A stretch of 64,000 nt of DNA from Martelella mediterranea (GCA_003001975.1 PVUG01000019.1:1-64000); one strand, 5' to 3'; counted from the first letter of the stretch, positions 8,625-18,011 are shown. Made by a program: numbers and translations. The notes: generated by a model from the letters alone, not told the origin.

Positions 8625-9020
8625 ATGTCCGGGCCGGAAGAACAAACCGAAACGGTTGTCGGGCGGCTGAAGACCCGCCCGCAATTTCTGGCCGTTCAAA
8701 AGGGCGAACGGCGGAAGGGCCCGCTGTTTCTGCTGGAAGTACTTGACCGGCGCGATCCCTCCTCAGGGCCCCGCGTCGGTTTTACTGTGACCAAAAGGCA
8801 GGGAAACGCCGTCGAGCGCAACAGGATGCGCCGCCGGCTGAAAGAGGCTGTGCGTCTCAAGGGCGCATTTGCAATGCAACCCGGTTGCGATTATGTCGTT
8901 GTGGGCCGTCGGGAGGTGCTTGGCGCCTCCTTTGCCGCGCTCGCAGATGAGCTGGAATCACGGATTTCAAAATCGCCTCGAACCGGACGGAGCCGGAAGG
9001 CGTCCGCACCAGGAAGATAA
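8625..9020 (+). CDS. rnpA: Ribonuclease P protein component
   Basis: The protein subunit that helps the RNase P RNA bind pre-tRNA and mature tRNA 5' ends. The 131-residue product is basic. The RNR signature region is [18 protein letters not shown] around residues 64-81, preceded by [10 protein letters not shown]. The first 12 or so residues ([12 protein letters not shown]) are acidic and look like a clade-specific extension, so translation could start later. It sits between rpmH and yidC; its stop codon is directly followed by the yidC start, so the pair is probably coupled. Confidence 0.93.
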   Translation: MSGPEEQTETVVGRLKTRPQFLAVQKGERRKGPLFLLEVLDRRDPSSGPRVGFTVTKRQGNAVERNRMRRRLKEAVRLKGAFAMQPGCDYVVVGRREVLGASFAALADELESRISKSPRTGRSRKASAPGR

Positions 9021-9021
9021 G

Positions 9022-10827
9022 ATGGAAAATAACCGCAATTCTATCATTGCGATCGCGCTCACGGTCCTGGTCGTTCTGGCCTGGCAATTCCTGTATATGG
9101 GCCCGCGCCTGGAAGAGCAGCGCGCCGCACAGGAGCAGGCAGCGCAGCAGCAGGCGGCACAGGAACAGACCGCCACGACCAACGACAATGCCGCTTCCAG
9201 CGCTTCGGGCGGAACGGCAAATTCCGCCAGTGGCGACGCCGTATTCTCCCAGGCAGGCGCCCAGCAGGAAACCGCGCCGCGGGTCAAGATCGACACGCCT
9301 GCGCTTGCCGGCTCGATCAACCTTGCCGGCGCACGCATCGACGATATCAAGCTGAAGGACTACCACGTCACCGTGGACCCCACGAGCCCGATCGTCACGC
9401 TGTTCAGCCCGGCCAACAACGAGAACGGCTATTTCGCCGAACTCGGCTTCGTTCAGGGCGAAAATTCCGGCACGGTTCCCGGACCGCAGACCGTATGGAC
9501 GCTGGAAAAGGGCGACACGCTGACGCCCACGACCCCGGTCACGCTGTCCTACACCAATGATTCCGGCCTGACCTTCCACCGCACCATTTCCATCGATGAC
9601 GATTACATGATCACGATGGACGATACGGTGACCAACAGTTCCGACAAGCAGGTGACCGTCAATCCTTACGGCCGCCTCACCCGCTTCAGCCTGCCGGACG
9701 AGCCGTCCGCCTGGGTTCTGCATGAAGGCTTCCTCGGCGTAATGACGCCCGACGGCGGCATCACCGAAGACACCTACAAGAATGTTGCCGACGAAAACGA
9801 GACTTACGCGAATTCGAACGGCGGCTGGTTCGGCGTGACCGACAAGTACTGGGGTGCTGCGATCATTCCGCAGTCCACCATGAACTACGACGTCCGCTTC
9901 TCGCACTTCAATGACGGCCGGGAGCGTTATCAGGCGGATTACTCCGACAATCAGCCGCTGACGATTGCCGCCGGGCAGTCCGCCGAACTGCAGACCAAGG
10001 TGTTTGCCGGCGCCAAGGTCACCAATATCCTGACCCAGTATCAGGATCAGTACAACATTCCGCTGTTCGACCGGATGATCGACTGGGGCTGGCTGTGGTT
10101 CCTCACCAAGCCGCTGTTCCAGCTGATGGACTTCATCTATCACCATGTCGGCAATTTCGGTGTCGCCATCCTGATCACCACGGTCATCATCAAGCTTCTG
10201 TTCTTCCCGCTCGCCTCCAAGCAGTATGCCTCCATGGCCAACATGAAGCGCATGCAGCCGAAGATGACCGAGCTGAAGGAACAGTATGGCGACGACCGCA
10301 TGGGCCTGCAGAAGGCGATGATGGAGCTTTACAAGAAGGAGAAGATCAATCCGGTGGCCGGCTGTTGGCCGGTGCTGTTGCAGATCCCCATCTTCTTCTC
10401 GCTCTACAAGGTTCTCTACGTCACCATCGAAATGCGTCATGCGCCGTTCTTCGGATGGATCCAGGACCTTTCGGCGCCTGACCCGACCAGTCTTTTCAAC
10501 CTGTTCGGTCTCTTGCCCTGGTCGCCGCCGGCGATGCTGATGATCGGTGCATGGCCGCTGATCATGGGCTTCACCATGTGGCTGCAGATGCGCATGAACC
10601 CGACGCCGCCGGACAAGACACAGGCGATGATCTTCAACTGGATGCCGGTGGTCTTCACCTACATGCTGGCGCAGTTCCCGGCCGGTCTGGTGATCTACTA
10701 TGCATGGAACAACTCGCTTTCGATCCTGCAGCAGTCGATCATCATGAAGCGCCACGGCGTCAAGATCGAGCTGTTCGACAACCTGAAGGGCACGTTCCGC
10801 CGCAAGAAACCGGCCCCTTCGGAATAA
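9022..10827 (+). CDS. yidC: Membrane protein insertase YidC
   Basis: YidC inserts and folds inner-membrane proteins, alone or with SecYEG. The 601-residue product has an N-terminal anchor ([19 protein letters not shown]), then an Ala/Gln-rich linker. The large periplasmic P1 domain of Gram-negative YidC follows, then the C-terminal 60KD_IMP insertase core with [19 protein letters not shown], the cytoplasmic hairpin [19 protein letters not shown] and the last helices. The start MENNRN at 9022 is chosen because it begins right after the rnpA stop and matches the family N-terminus; an in-frame extension further upstream lies inside rnpA and is not real. Two stem-loops follow the gene. Confidence 0.96.
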   Translation: MENNRNSIIAIALTVLVVLAWQFLYMGPRLEEQRAAQEQAAQQQAAQEQTATTNDNAASSASGGTANSASGDAVFSQAGAQQETAPRVKIDTPALAGSINLAGARIDDIKLKDYHVTVDPTSPIVTLFSPANNENGYFAELGFVQGENSGTVPGPQTVWTLEKGDTLTPTTPVTLSYTNDSGLTFHRTISIDDDYMITMDDTVTNSSDKQVTVNPYGRLTRFSLPDEPSAWVLHEGFLGVMTPDGGITEDTYKNVADENETYANSNGGWFGVTDKYWGAAIIPQSTMNYDVRFSHFNDGRERYQADYSDNQPLTIAAGQSAELQTKVFAGAKVTNILTQYQDQYNIPLFDRMIDWGWLWFLTKPLFQLMDFIYHHVGNFGVAILITTVIIKLLFFPLASKQYASMANMKRMQPKMTELKEQYGDDRMGLQKAMMELYKKEKINPVAGCWPVLLQIPIFFSLYKVLYVTIEMRHAPFFGWIQDLSAPDPTSLFNLFGLLPWSPPAMLMIGAWPLIMGFTMWLQMRMNPTPPDKTQAMIFNWMPVVFTYMLAQFPAGLVIYYAWNNSLSILQQSIIMKRHGVKIELFDNLKGTFRRKKPAPSE

Positions 10828-10842
10828 CGCGGAGCCTCGACC

Positions 10843-10866
10843 GGCAATCGCCTGCTGGCGATTGCC
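10843..10866 (+). terminator. Stem-loop after yidC
   Basis: GGCAATCGCC and GGCGATTGCC form a perfect 10-bp stem with a TGCT loop, 16 bases after the yidC stop. There is no T-run, so it may protect the 3' end or end transcription with help from Rho. Confidence 0.5.
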
Positions 10867-10870
10867 GAAA

Positions 10871-10898
10871 CGGGCAGTTGGCGCATGCCGGTTGCCCG
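10871..10898 (+). other. Second stem-loop in the yidC-engB gap
   Basis: CGGGCAGTTGGC (10871-10882) can pair in RNA with GCCGGTTGCCCG (10887-10898) along all 12 positions if three G-U wobbles are allowed, around a GCAT loop. It follows the first stem-loop by four bases. Wobble pairing only works on this strand, which hints at an RNA-level role. Confidence 0.4.
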
Positions 10899-10920
10899 CA
10901 ACGTCTCCTCCTCTCCCCGC

Positions 10921-11062
10921 GTCATCCTCGGGCTTGACCCGAGGATCCAGTCACGGCAGCAGCAGGAAGAACGGTTGCGCCTGCGGTGCACGGCATAAAA
11001 CCGGCATTCGGCAGTGCTATGCGGAACGGCACATGGATCCTCGGGTCAAGCCCGAGGATGAC
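10921..11062. repeat. REP-like inverted pair (REPIN-type element) between yidC and engB
   Basis: A 28-bp unit at 10921-10948, with core CCTCGGGCTTGACCCGAGG, recurs at 11035-11062 as its exact reverse complement, 86 bases apart. Each unit is itself a palindrome with 7-bp arms CCTCGGG/CCCGAGG. Two palindromes in opposite orientation around a short spacer is the arrangement of REP doublets. Similar units with this core are, from memory, common between genes in Rhizobiales. The 337-base gap also holds two other hairpins; the remainder shows no gene. Confidence 0.85.
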
Positions 11063-11164
11063 ACCGCAGAGCGAAGCATACCCTTGAAGGGCCTTTTTGG
11101 CGGGCCAAGCGATAACGAGGCGTCGGCATTTTGTCCGACTTCCCTTCATGCTAGAGAAACGGAC

Positions 11165-11815
11165 ATGACCCAGCCCATCGATCAAGACGCCGCCCTGTTC
11201 GCCCGCCCGTGGATTTTCATTCGCGGCGTACCGTCGATGAAGTTTCTGCCGCCGGAAGGCCCGCCGGAGGTTGCTTTTGCCGGCCGCTCCAATGTCGGCA
11301 AATCGTCGCTGATCAATGCGCTCCTGACCCAGAAGGGTTTGGCGCGGACCTCCAACACGCCCGGCCGAACCCAGGAACTCAACTATTTTGTCCCCGATGG
11401 CTATTCCGGCCAGGGCGAAGACCTGCCGCCGATGGCGCTCGTCGACATGCCGGGCTATGGCTATGCCCAGGCCCCGAAGCAGCAGGTCGACCAGTGGACC
11501 AAACTCGTCTTCGACTATCTGCGCGGCCGCGCCACGCTGAAACGCGTCTATGTGCTGATCGATGCCCGCCACGGCATCAAGAAGAATGACGAGGACGTGC
11601 TGAACCTGCTCGACAAGGCCGCCGTCTCCTATCAGATCGTGCTGACCAAGACCGACAAGATCAAGCCGCCGGCGGTCGAAAAGCTGCTGGCCGCCACTGC
11701 GGAAAAGCTCCGCAAACGCCCGGCCGCCTTCCCCGGCATTATCGCAACCTCATCGGAAAAAAATGCCGGCCTCGATCTGCTCAGACAGGCAATCCAGGAA
11801 ACTGTCGCCGGCTGA
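11165..11815 (+). CDS. engB: Ribosome biogenesis GTP-binding protein EngB/YsxC
   Basis: A GTPase needed for late assembly of the large ribosomal subunit. The 216-residue product has Walker [10 protein letters not shown], the switch region [14 protein letters not shown], the G3 motif DMPGYGYA and the G4 motif TKTDK, in the TrmE-Era-EngA-like order. The start at 11165 follows an AGAAACGGAC leader and gives [16 protein letters not shown], the usual family beginning. It lies downstream of yidC, as is common in alphaproteobacteria, but is separated from argB here by a minus-strand sigma-factor cluster. Confidence 0.95.
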   Translation: MTQPIDQDAALFARPWIFIRGVPSMKFLPPEGPPEVAFAGRSNVGKSSLINALLTQKGLARTSNTPGRTQELNYFVPDGYSGQGEDLPPMALVDMPGYGYAQAPKQQVDQWTKLVFDYLRGRATLKRVYVLIDARHGIKKNDEDVLNLLDKAAVSYQIVLTKTDKIKPPAVEKLLAATAEKLRKRPAAFPGIIATSSEKNAGLDLLRQAIQETVAG

Positions 11816-11819
11816 ACGC

Positions 11820-11851
11820 AAAAAAGGAACCGCCCGGAGGGAGGCGGTTCC
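11820..11851 (-). terminator. Terminator of the fasciclin gene, shared with engB
   Basis: GGAACCGCC (11826-11834) and GGCGGTTCC (11843-11851) form a perfect 9-bp stem. Read on the minus strand it is followed by TTTTTT (11825-11820), a classic terminator for the fasciclin transcript. It also lies just after the engB stop and may serve both converging genes. Confidence 0.8.
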
Positions 11852-11918
11852 AATGAGCAATCAGGGGATCGCTCTCCTGCCGGGTTTTGCTGCCCCGGCA
11901 AAGCAGAGAAGCTGACGA

Positions 11919-12476
11919 TCAGCTTGCGGGCAGAAGCACGGTGTCGATCACGTGGATCACGCCGTTCGACTGTTCGACATCGGCAATCGTCACTTCTGCG
12001 GTACGGCCGTTTTCGTCGGTCAGCGTAATCACGCCGTCCATTTCGGTCGCGCTCAGCGTGCAGCCACCCACCGTCGGCACATCATGTGCGCCACCATCAT
12101 CGGCAATCATCTTCTGAATGGCCGAGGCCATGGCATCGGCGGAAACGACATGGCACGTCAGCACCTTGGCAAGTGCTTCCTTGTTTTCCGGCATCAGCAG
12201 TTCGTCAACCGTGCCCTCCGGCAGATCGGCGAAGGCAGCATTGGTCGGGGCAAAGACGGTGAACGGGCCCTCGCCCTGCAGCGTTTCGACAAGGCCGGCA
12301 GCCTTGACCGCAGCCACCAGCGTGGTGTGATCCTTTGAGTTCATCGCATTTTCGACGATGTTCTTGTCGGGATACATCGCCGCACCGCCGACCATCGGAT
12401 TGGCGGCAAGGGCTGCAACGGCGGAGCCGGTAATAACAGCGGTGGCGATGGCGGTGCGCTTGAAGGTCTTCAGCAT
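11919..12476 (-). CDS. Secreted fasciclin-domain protein
   Basis: A 185-residue exported protein with one FAS1 domain. Residues 1-24 form a signal peptide (MLKTFKRTAIATAVITGSAVAALA). The FAS1 H1 and H2 motifs follow as FTVFAPTNAAFADLP near residue 75 and, at the C-terminus, NGVIHVIDTVLLP. The start at 12476 follows AGAGGAGAC; an upstream in-frame ATG at 12512 would bury the signal peptide and is rejected. It lies downstream of an ECF sigma/anti-sigma pair on the same strand, with its own ECF-like promoter. FAS1 proteins are linked with adhesion or matrix; the precise role here is unknown. Confidence 0.9.
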   Translation of the reverse strand: MLKTFKRTAIATAVITGSAVAALAANPMVGGAAMYPDKNIVENAMNSKDHTTLVAAVKAAGLVETLQGEGPFTVFAPTNAAFADLPEGTVDELLMPENKEALAKVLTCHVVSADAMASAIQKMIADDGGAHDVPTVGGCTLSATEMDGVITLTDENGRTAEVTIADVEQSNGVIHVIDTVLLPAS

Positions 12477-12539
12477 GATAGTCTCCTCTTGATGTTTCAC
12501 CTTACCCGGCACCCTCCTGGCGCCGGGGATGAAACAACT

Positions 12540-12566
12540 GACGGAGACGATCCGAAAAGAGTTTCA
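12540..12566 (-). promoter_or_regulatory. Candidate ECF-sigma promoter of the fasciclin gene
   Basis: On the minus strand TGAAAC (12566-12561) is followed after 17 bases by CGTC (12543-12540), a layout like the GAAC/CGTC-type ECF promoters. It lies about 65 bases before the fasciclin start. A second CGTC closer in gives a spacing that is too short. Prediction by eye only. Confidence 0.45.
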
Positions 12567-12608
12567 GATTATTTGTGATTTTCTCTCAAGTATTTGAATT
12601 TCATAAAT

Positions 12609-13322
12609 TTAAATCGACTTCAACTCACCGACCGCAATCACCGGCCCGGTCGCCGACCCCGTCGGCGAACCGCCATAGGGCTCGATACTGATTGCAAAGA
12701 AGGCACCTGCGCCGATCCGTTCGCTGATGTCGCGCGGCACGGTCAGTTCGCCCTCTCCCGTCTGCGGCAGAACACCGAGCGAGACGGCCGGGTCGTCGCC
12801 CTCGATCAGCCAGAGTTCAAGCGATTTCTCATCCGGCGCGCCGGCAGCCACCGGCGTCAGGGAGACCTGACCGCTGCGGGCATTGTAACGGGCGACGAGA
12901 TTGACCGCATTGTCCTGGCCGCTCAGTTCGGCAAGCAGTGTCGTCTGCGGTGTCGCCATATGTTGATTGTAGACAGTGAAGGCCACTGCCGCGATGACGG
13001 CAACCGCGGCAACGCCGCGCCAGAGTGCTGCCGAACCCCACAACCGTGCGGCAAGCGATGGCCGCGCGTCTTTCGTCTCGGAAAAGAGCCTTTGTTCGAT
13101 CGCTGTGAAAACCGCAGGCGGCGGTGTCTCGACACCATAGGCCTCATCAAGCGGCTCCAGCTTACGCTGCCAGTCGCGCACCAAGGCGGCAAAGGCGGCG
13201 TCATGCGCAATCCGCGCCTCGGCATCACGCCGCTCAGCATCCGAAAGCGCGCCGATCACATATTCGCCGGCGAGCATCTCGTCTTCGGATTCACCGCCTT
13301 CCTGTGGCGTCGGCCTTTTCAT
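12609..13322 (-). CDS. Membrane anti-sigma factor (RskA-like)
   Basis: Predicted to hold the upstream ECF sigma factor at the inner membrane until a signal releases it. Of 237 residues, the cytoplasmic N-terminus (EDEMLAGEYVIGALSDAERR and onward) is the sigma-binding part. It has no zinc HxxxCxxC motif. One membrane helix lies near 95-115 (RGVAAVAVIAAVAFTVY), and the periplasmic half has the RskA-type fold region LELWLIEGDDPAVSLGVLP. The start ATG at 13322 shares an ATGA with the sigma factor stop, so translation is coupled. A further ATG 12 bases upstream lies inside the sigma gene. Confidence 0.88.
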   Translation of the reverse strand: MKRPTPQEGGESEDEMLAGEYVIGALSDAERRDAEARIAHDAAFAALVRDWQRKLEPLDEAYGVETPPPAVFTAIEQRLFSETKDARPSLAARLWGSAALWRGVAAVAVIAAVAFTVYNQHMATPQTTLLAELSGQDNAVNLVARYNARSGQVSLTPVAAGAPDEKSLELWLIEGDDPAVSLGVLPQTGEGELTVPRDISERIGAGAFFAISIEPYGGSPTGSATGPVIAVGELKSI

Positions 13323-13858
13323 GCTTCCAGACACTCTTTCAGTTTCAAAAGGCTGCGACGCAACCAGGTACGCATCGTATTCAGCGGCACATTATTCCGT
13401 TCCGCCAGTTCATTATAGCTCAATCCACGCACATAGGCCTCCCTGACGGCAGACGCCCATTCCGGTTTCAGCTGTTGCATACAGCTGTCGATCCGGCGCC
13501 CCTCGCCTGCAAGATGCGCATGCTCTTCGGGGCTGTCGTCCTCATCGGCAAGGTCATGCACAGTCTCGATATCCCGCGCTGCTGGCTTTTTCTGCCGCAA
13601 ACGATCGATCGCGTGGTTTCGCGCTACCGTCGCCAGCCAGCCTTCCGACGAGCGGCCATCGCCCGCAAACATGCCGGCACGCTGCCATATCCGCACGAAA
13701 ATATCCTGAAGCGCGTCTTCCGCTTCACCGCGGTCGCCAAGAATACGAAGACAGATCGCAAAAAGTTTCGGACTTGCTTTCTGATAAAGCCGGTCGAAGG
13801 AGTGCCGGTCCCTAAGGGCAATGCGCCCAAGCAGTGCGCCAAGTTCATCGTCTGCCAT
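13319..13858 (-). CDS. ECF-type RNA polymerase sigma factor (SigK-like)
   Basis: A 179-residue sigma factor with only regions 2 and 4. Region 2 is LYQKASPKLFAICLRILGDR followed by GEAEDALQDIFVRIWQRA. Region 4 ends YNELAERNNVPLNTMRTWLRRS, the helix-turn-helix that reads the -35 box. The start at 13858 (MADDELGALLG) has an AAGGGGA upstream; earlier in-frame codons run into the argB promoter region and are not conserved-looking. It is co-transcribed with the anti-sigma gene and lies upstream of the fasciclin gene. The SigK-RskA pair of mycobacteria controls fasciclin-domain antigens, so the arrangement suggests the fasciclin gene is its target. Confidence 0.9.
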   Translation of the reverse strand: MADDELGALLGRIALRDRHSFDRLYQKASPKLFAICLRILGDRGEAEDALQDIFVRIWQRAGMFAGDGRSSEGWLATVARNHAIDRLRQKKPAARDIETVHDLADEDDSPEEHAHLAGEGRRIDSCMQQLKPEWASAVREAYVRGLSYNELAERNNVPLNTMRTWLRRSLLKLKECLEA

Positions 13859-14011
13859 GAATGCGCGGTTCCCCTTCCCGTTGCTCCATTTGTTATAGGG
13901 CGCCGCGGTCTTCCGGCAAGGTGGTTCCGCGCAATACTTGGCGGTGGAATATTCACTAAGGCGCAAGGATACGCTAAAAGGCCGCGAGGACCAAAGCACC
14001 CGGGGTAATTC

Positions 14012-14899
14012 ATGTCATTGTCGGAAAGCGAAGTTCAGGCACGTCTGCTGGTGCAGGCGCTGCCTTATATGCAGAAATACGAGAACAAGACCATCGTCGT
14101 GAAATATGGCGGCCACGCCATGGGCGATTCCGAACTCGGCCAGGCCTTCGCCAGCGACATCGCGCTTTTGAAGCAGTCGGGCGTGAACCCGATCGTGGTC
14201 CATGGCGGCGGCCCGCAGATCGGCAGCATGCTGAAGCGGATGGGTATTGAATCCAAGTTCGAAGGCGGGCTGCGGGTGACCGACGAGGCCACCGTCGAGA
14301 TCGTCGAAATGGTGCTTGCCGGTTCGATCAACAAGGAAATCGTCGCGCTGATCAACCAGACCGGCGAATGGGCTATCGGCCTGTGCGGCAAGGACGGCAA
14401 TATGGTGTTTGCCGAAAAGGCCAAGAAAACGGTGATCGATCCGGATTCCAACATCGAGCGGATCCTCGATCTCGGTTTCGTCGGCGAAGTCGACACCGTG
14501 GACACCACGCTGCTCGATCTGCTCGCCAAATCCGAGATGATCCCGGTGATCGCCCCTGTCGCCCCCGGCAATGACGGCCACACCTACAATATCAACGCCG
14601 ACACTTTTGCAGGCGCAATTGCCGGGGCGCTGCGCGCAACCCGCCTTCTGTTCCTGACCGACGTGCCGGGCGTGCTCGACAAGAACGGCGAACTGGTCAA
14701 GGAACTGTCCGTTGCCGAAGCCCGCAAGCTGATCCTCGACGGCACGATTTCCGGCGGCATGATCCCCAAGGTCGAAACCTGTATCGAAGCGATCGAGGCG
14801 GGTGTCGAAGGCGTGGTCATCCTCAACGGCAAGGTCAAGCATTCCGTCCTGCTGGAAATCCTGACCAAGGGCGGCGCCGGCACGCTGCTCGTCCCGTAA
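14012..14899 (+). CDS. argB: Acetylglutamate kinase
   Basis: Phosphorylates N-acetylglutamate in the second step of arginine synthesis. The 295-residue product has the amino-acid-kinase motifs KYGGHAMGD near residue 30, VHGGGPQIG near 65, an [13 protein letters not shown] stretch near 195 and [14 protein letters not shown] near 215, and ends GGAGTLLVP. The N-terminal helix before the kinase fold is the type found in hexameric, arginine-inhibited and PII-binding enzymes, so feedback inhibition is likely. It diverges from the sigma-factor gene and converges with a transporter gene. Confidence 0.96.
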   Translation: MSLSESEVQARLLVQALPYMQKYENKTIVVKYGGHAMGDSELGQAFASDIALLKQSGVNPIVVHGGGPQIGSMLKRMGIESKFEGGLRVTDEATVEIVEMVLAGSINKEIVALINQTGEWAIGLCGKDGNMVFAEKAKKTVIDPDSNIERILDLGFVGEVDTVDTTLLDLLAKSEMIPVIAPVAPGNDGHTYNINADTFAGAIAGALRATRLLFLTDVPGVLDKNGELVKELSVAEARKLILDGTISGGMIPKVETCIEAIEAGVEGVVILNGKVKHSVLLEILTKGGAGTLLVP

Positions 14900-14928
14900 A
14901 CCGCCGAAACCGGCCATCATCCTTCAAG

Positions 14929-14965
14929 CGCCCCGCTACCGTTCAGGCGATATGCGGGGCGTTTT
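14929..14965 (+). terminator. Terminator of argB
   Basis: CGCCCCGC (14929-14936) pairs with GCGGGGCG (14954-14961) across a 17-base loop and is followed by TTTTCC. The 3' arm overlaps the last codons of the converging transporter gene. Confidence 0.6.
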
Positions 14966-16478
14966 CCTTTGTTGCTGCCGGCTGAGCGGGCTTGCGGTCC
15001 GAAGACAGAAGCAGGGTCAGCACGATCACCACCGCATAGGCGGCAAGGTTGTAGATCAGCGACAGGGCAAAGGCGCCCACATAGGCGGCATGGCTTGCCG
15101 CGCCCGACTGCATCATCTCGCCGAGGCGGGCAAAGAAGATGCCGCTGATGATCGCGATACCGAAGGCGCCGCCAAGCTGCTGGACGGCCTGCAGCGCGCC
15201 GGAGGCCGACCCCGCCTCTTCCTGGGGCACACCCGCCAGCACCAGCTGAAAGATTGATGCGATAGAGACACCGAGGCCAAGCCCGGCGATAATCAGCGGC
15301 ATGAACAGGGCCCAGCGCGACACTGCGTCGCCAATGCTCAACACATGAAGCCTGAGCCAGAACATGCCGATGCAAAGCAATACAATGCCGAGAATGACGC
15401 GGACTTTCAGAAAATGGTGACCGAGCCGCCCACTGATCAGCGAGGCTGCAAACACGCCGACGGAAAACGGGATCGTCGTCAGTCCGGATTTCAGCGGCGC
15501 GAAGCCGAATCCGACCTGCAGGAAAATCGCAAGACAGAGAAAGAAACCCGGGATCGTGGAAAAGAAGAACAGCGCCATCGAGCCGCCGACCATGAAATTG
15601 CGGGTCTTCATCAGCCCGAAGGACAGAAGCTGCGGCCTTTTGCGGGCGTTCTGGCGGCGCTCCCAGAACACGAAGGCAGTAAGCACCGGCAACGCTGCAG
15701 CCATCATCGCAAAACACCACAGCGGCCAATCAAAGGTGCGACCTTCAACCAGCGGAAAGATCAGCAGGAACATGGCCACCGCGATCAGCAGAATACCGGC
15801 ATAGTCATTGCGGGTATCGCTGCGGCGCGGCGTGGACGGCACCAGTTTCGCACCGGCGATCACGGCAAACAGCCCGATCGGCAGATTGATCAGAAAGATA
15901 GCCCGCCAGCCAAGGCCAAACAGGCTGTGCTCGACCAGAAAACCGCCGATGATCGGTCCGCTGACGGTCGCGATCCCGGCCATCATGCCGAAATAGCTGA
16001 AGGCCCGGGCGCGCTCATGCGGCGAAAACATCACCGTGGCCAGCGCCAGCACCTGCGGCGTCATCATCGCCGCCGAAAAGCCCTGAAACAGGCGGGCAAA
16101 GATCAGCAGCAGCGTGGTATGCGACAGGCCGCAAAGTGCGGAACCGAGCGTAAAGCAGCCGACACCGACAATGAACATGTTTTTTTTGCCGACAAGATCA
16201 CCGAGCCGCCCGAAGGGCAGCAGCGCCAGTGCGAACATCAGAACATAGCCGGCAACGATCCACTCGATGGCCGAATTCGAGGCATTCAGGCCTTCCTGGA
16301 TCGATGGCAGAGCCACGTTGACGATGGTCACATCCAGCATGTTCATGAACACGGCCGAAAGCAAAACGGCAAACGCCGTCCAGCGACCTGGATGTTGCTC
16401 GGTGTCTGCACCTGCCGGCGCGGTTTCCGTTGAACTGGAAGCCAATAGGGTCTCCGATTGCGTGTTGAATGCGGTCAC
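14943..16478 (-). CDS. MFS drug efflux transporter, DHA2 family (copy 1)
   Basis: A 511-residue inner-membrane proton antiporter of the EmrB/QacA type with about 14 helices. The TM1 motif LDVTIVNVALPSIQ is the DHA2 hallmark; motif A follows as GRLGDLVGKKNMF, and the helix-5 region has GIATVSGPIIGGFLVE. The first 30 residues are hydrophilic. The substrate is unknown, since multidrug exporters of this family are not predictable by sequence. It is the second gene after a clearly related transporter, 45 bases downstream of it, so the pair looks like an old tandem duplication and an operon. No adjacent membrane-fusion protein or TetR regulator is seen. Confidence 0.9.
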   Translation of the reverse strand: MTAFNTQSETLLASSSTETAPAGADTEQHPGRWTAFAVLLSAVFMNMLDVTIVNVALPSIQEGLNASNSAIEWIVAGYVLMFALALLPFGRLGDLVGKKNMFIVGVGCFTLGSALCGLSHTTLLLIFARLFQGFSAAMMTPQVLALATVMFSPHERARAFSYFGMMAGIATVSGPIIGGFLVEHSLFGLGWRAIFLINLPIGLFAVIAGAKLVPSTPRRSDTRNDYAGILLIAVAMFLLIFPLVEGRTFDWPLWCFAMMAAALPVLTAFVFWERRQNARKRPQLLSFGLMKTRNFMVGGSMALFFFSTIPGFFLCLAIFLQVGFGFAPLKSGLTTIPFSVGVFAASLISGRLGHHFLKVRVILGIVLLCIGMFWLRLHVLSIGDAVSRWALFMPLIIAGLGLGVSIASIFQLVLAGVPQEEAGSASGALQAVQQLGGAFGIAIISGIFFARLGEMMQSGAASHAAYVGAFALSLIYNLAAYAVVIVLTLLLSSDRKPAQPAATKENAPHIA

Positions 16479-16523
16479 GAGTTGGGCAAGGTGCGTCCAA
16501 AAGTCAACGGCACCCGCTCTCTT

Positions 16524-18011
16524 CTACAAACCCGGCATCATGTCGCCGGGTTCGGTCTTCACGCCGGATGCCCTGAGCGCAGGCGCGGGCATGAAGATTG
16601 CCGCAACAAAGACCGTGGCCATGGCCAAAATCATATAGCCGATGCTGGCGGAAAAACCCGCGACATAGGCATTCGCCGTTTCAGCTCCGGCCTGTTGCCG
16701 TTGCGCGATCATAGAGAAGAACAGTGCACTGGCAATGGCAATCCCGAGAGCGCTGCCGGCCTGCTGAATAGCCTGCAATGCGCCGGAGGCCGATCCGGCA
16801 TCGCGTGCCGGCACATCGGACAGGATGATCTGGAACAGCGGTGAAGCCGTCATGCCCAGTGAGAAGCCGCAGATGAACAGCGGCAGCGCGAAGTCGATGA
16901 TCGCCAGGTCCCGGTCAGCGTGTTGAACGACAATGAAGAGTGCCAGATAACCGACAGCCATGACCGCCGATGCGGCAAGGATGCGCCCCTTGAGAAACCG
17001 GTCGGAAAGGCGGCTGTTGGTAATAGCCGACAGGAACGCCCCGAGCGGAAACGGAATGGTGCTCAGCCCCGCCTCGAGCGGCGTGAAGCCAAACCCCTGC
17101 TGGAGGAAAATCGCAAAGGTCATGAACAGGCCGGCCGGCGTCGAATAAAACATCAGCGCGATGAAACCGCCGAGCGCATAGGCATGATTGCGCATCAGCG
17201 AGACCGGAAGAAGTTGCGACAGGCCGTTTTTGTCGCGCCGCCGCTCGAAAAAATAAAACGCGGCAAACACCGGGAAAGCCGCCGCGATCATCGCAAAACA
17301 CCACAACGGCCAGCCGAACCGGCGCGCTTCGACCAGCGGAAAGATCAGCAGCACGAAGGCCGACGCGATGATGATGACGCCCGTTGTATCCAGCACCGGC
17401 CGCTCGCTCGCCGCGATATCTGGAATCAGGATGCGGCCGGCAATCACGGCGGCAATTCCGACGGGCACGTTGATATAAAAGATCGAACGCCATTCTAGCC
17501 CGAACAGATCGACGGCGATCAGCCAGCCGCCGATCAGCGGGCCGGAGACAATGGCGATGCCGCTGGCGATCCCGAACAGGGAAAATGCGCTGGACCGTTC
17601 CTTCGAGGCAAACATGTCCTGGACCAGCGCAAGAACCTGCGGCGCCATGATCGCAGCACCAAGCCCCTGACAAAGCCGCGCGACCACCAATGTCGCGATG
17701 TTTGGCGCGGCACCGGAACAGGCCGAGGCCAGGGTGAAGAAACCGACGCCGAAAAGGAACATCCGTTTCTTGCCGATGATGTCGCCAAGCCGCCCGCAAG
17801 GCATCAGCGCTAGTGCGAAGACCATGACATAACCTGCCACGATCCACTCCAGCGAGGAACTGTGTGCATTGAGATCCCGACCAATGACGGGCAGCGCGAC
17901 ATTGACAATGGTGGCATCGAGCAGGTTCATGAAGGATGCGGCAATCAGCACCGACATCGCCAGCCAGCGTCCCGGCCAGGCTGCCGCCTCCACTTCAGAA
18001 GCTTCCGTCAT
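16524..18011 (-). CDS. MFS drug efflux transporter, DHA2 family (copy 2)
   Basis: A 495-residue, 14-helix transporter related to its downstream neighbour. TM1 carries LDATIVNVALPVIG, motif A is GRLGDIIGKKRMF, and the helix-5 motif region reads GIASGIAIVSGPLIGGWL. It is the first gene of the pair. The two proteins align along their whole length but are well diverged, so the duplication is not recent. It probably exports a toxic organic compound by proton exchange. Nothing in the sequence points to a specific substrate or regulator. Confidence 0.9.
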   Translation of the reverse strand: MTEASEVEAAAWPGRWLAMSVLIAASFMNLLDATIVNVALPVIGRDLNAHSSSLEWIVAGYVMVFALALMPCGRLGDIIGKKRMFLFGVGFFTLASACSGAAPNIATLVVARLCQGLGAAIMAPQVLALVQDMFASKERSSAFSLFGIASGIAIVSGPLIGGWLIAVDLFGLEWRSIFYINVPVGIAAVIAGRILIPDIAASERPVLDTTGVIIIASAFVLLIFPLVEARRFGWPLWCFAMIAAAFPVFAAFYFFERRRDKNGLSQLLPVSLMRNHAYALGGFIALMFYSTPAGLFMTFAIFLQQGFGFTPLEAGLSTIPFPLGAFLSAITNSRLSDRFLKGRILAASAVMAVGYLALFIVVQHADRDLAIIDFALPLFICGFSLGMTASPLFQIILSDVPARDAGSASGALQAIQQAGSALGIAIASALFFSMIAQRQQAGAETANAYVAGFSASIGYMILAMATVFVAAIFMPAPALRASGVKTEPGDMMPGL

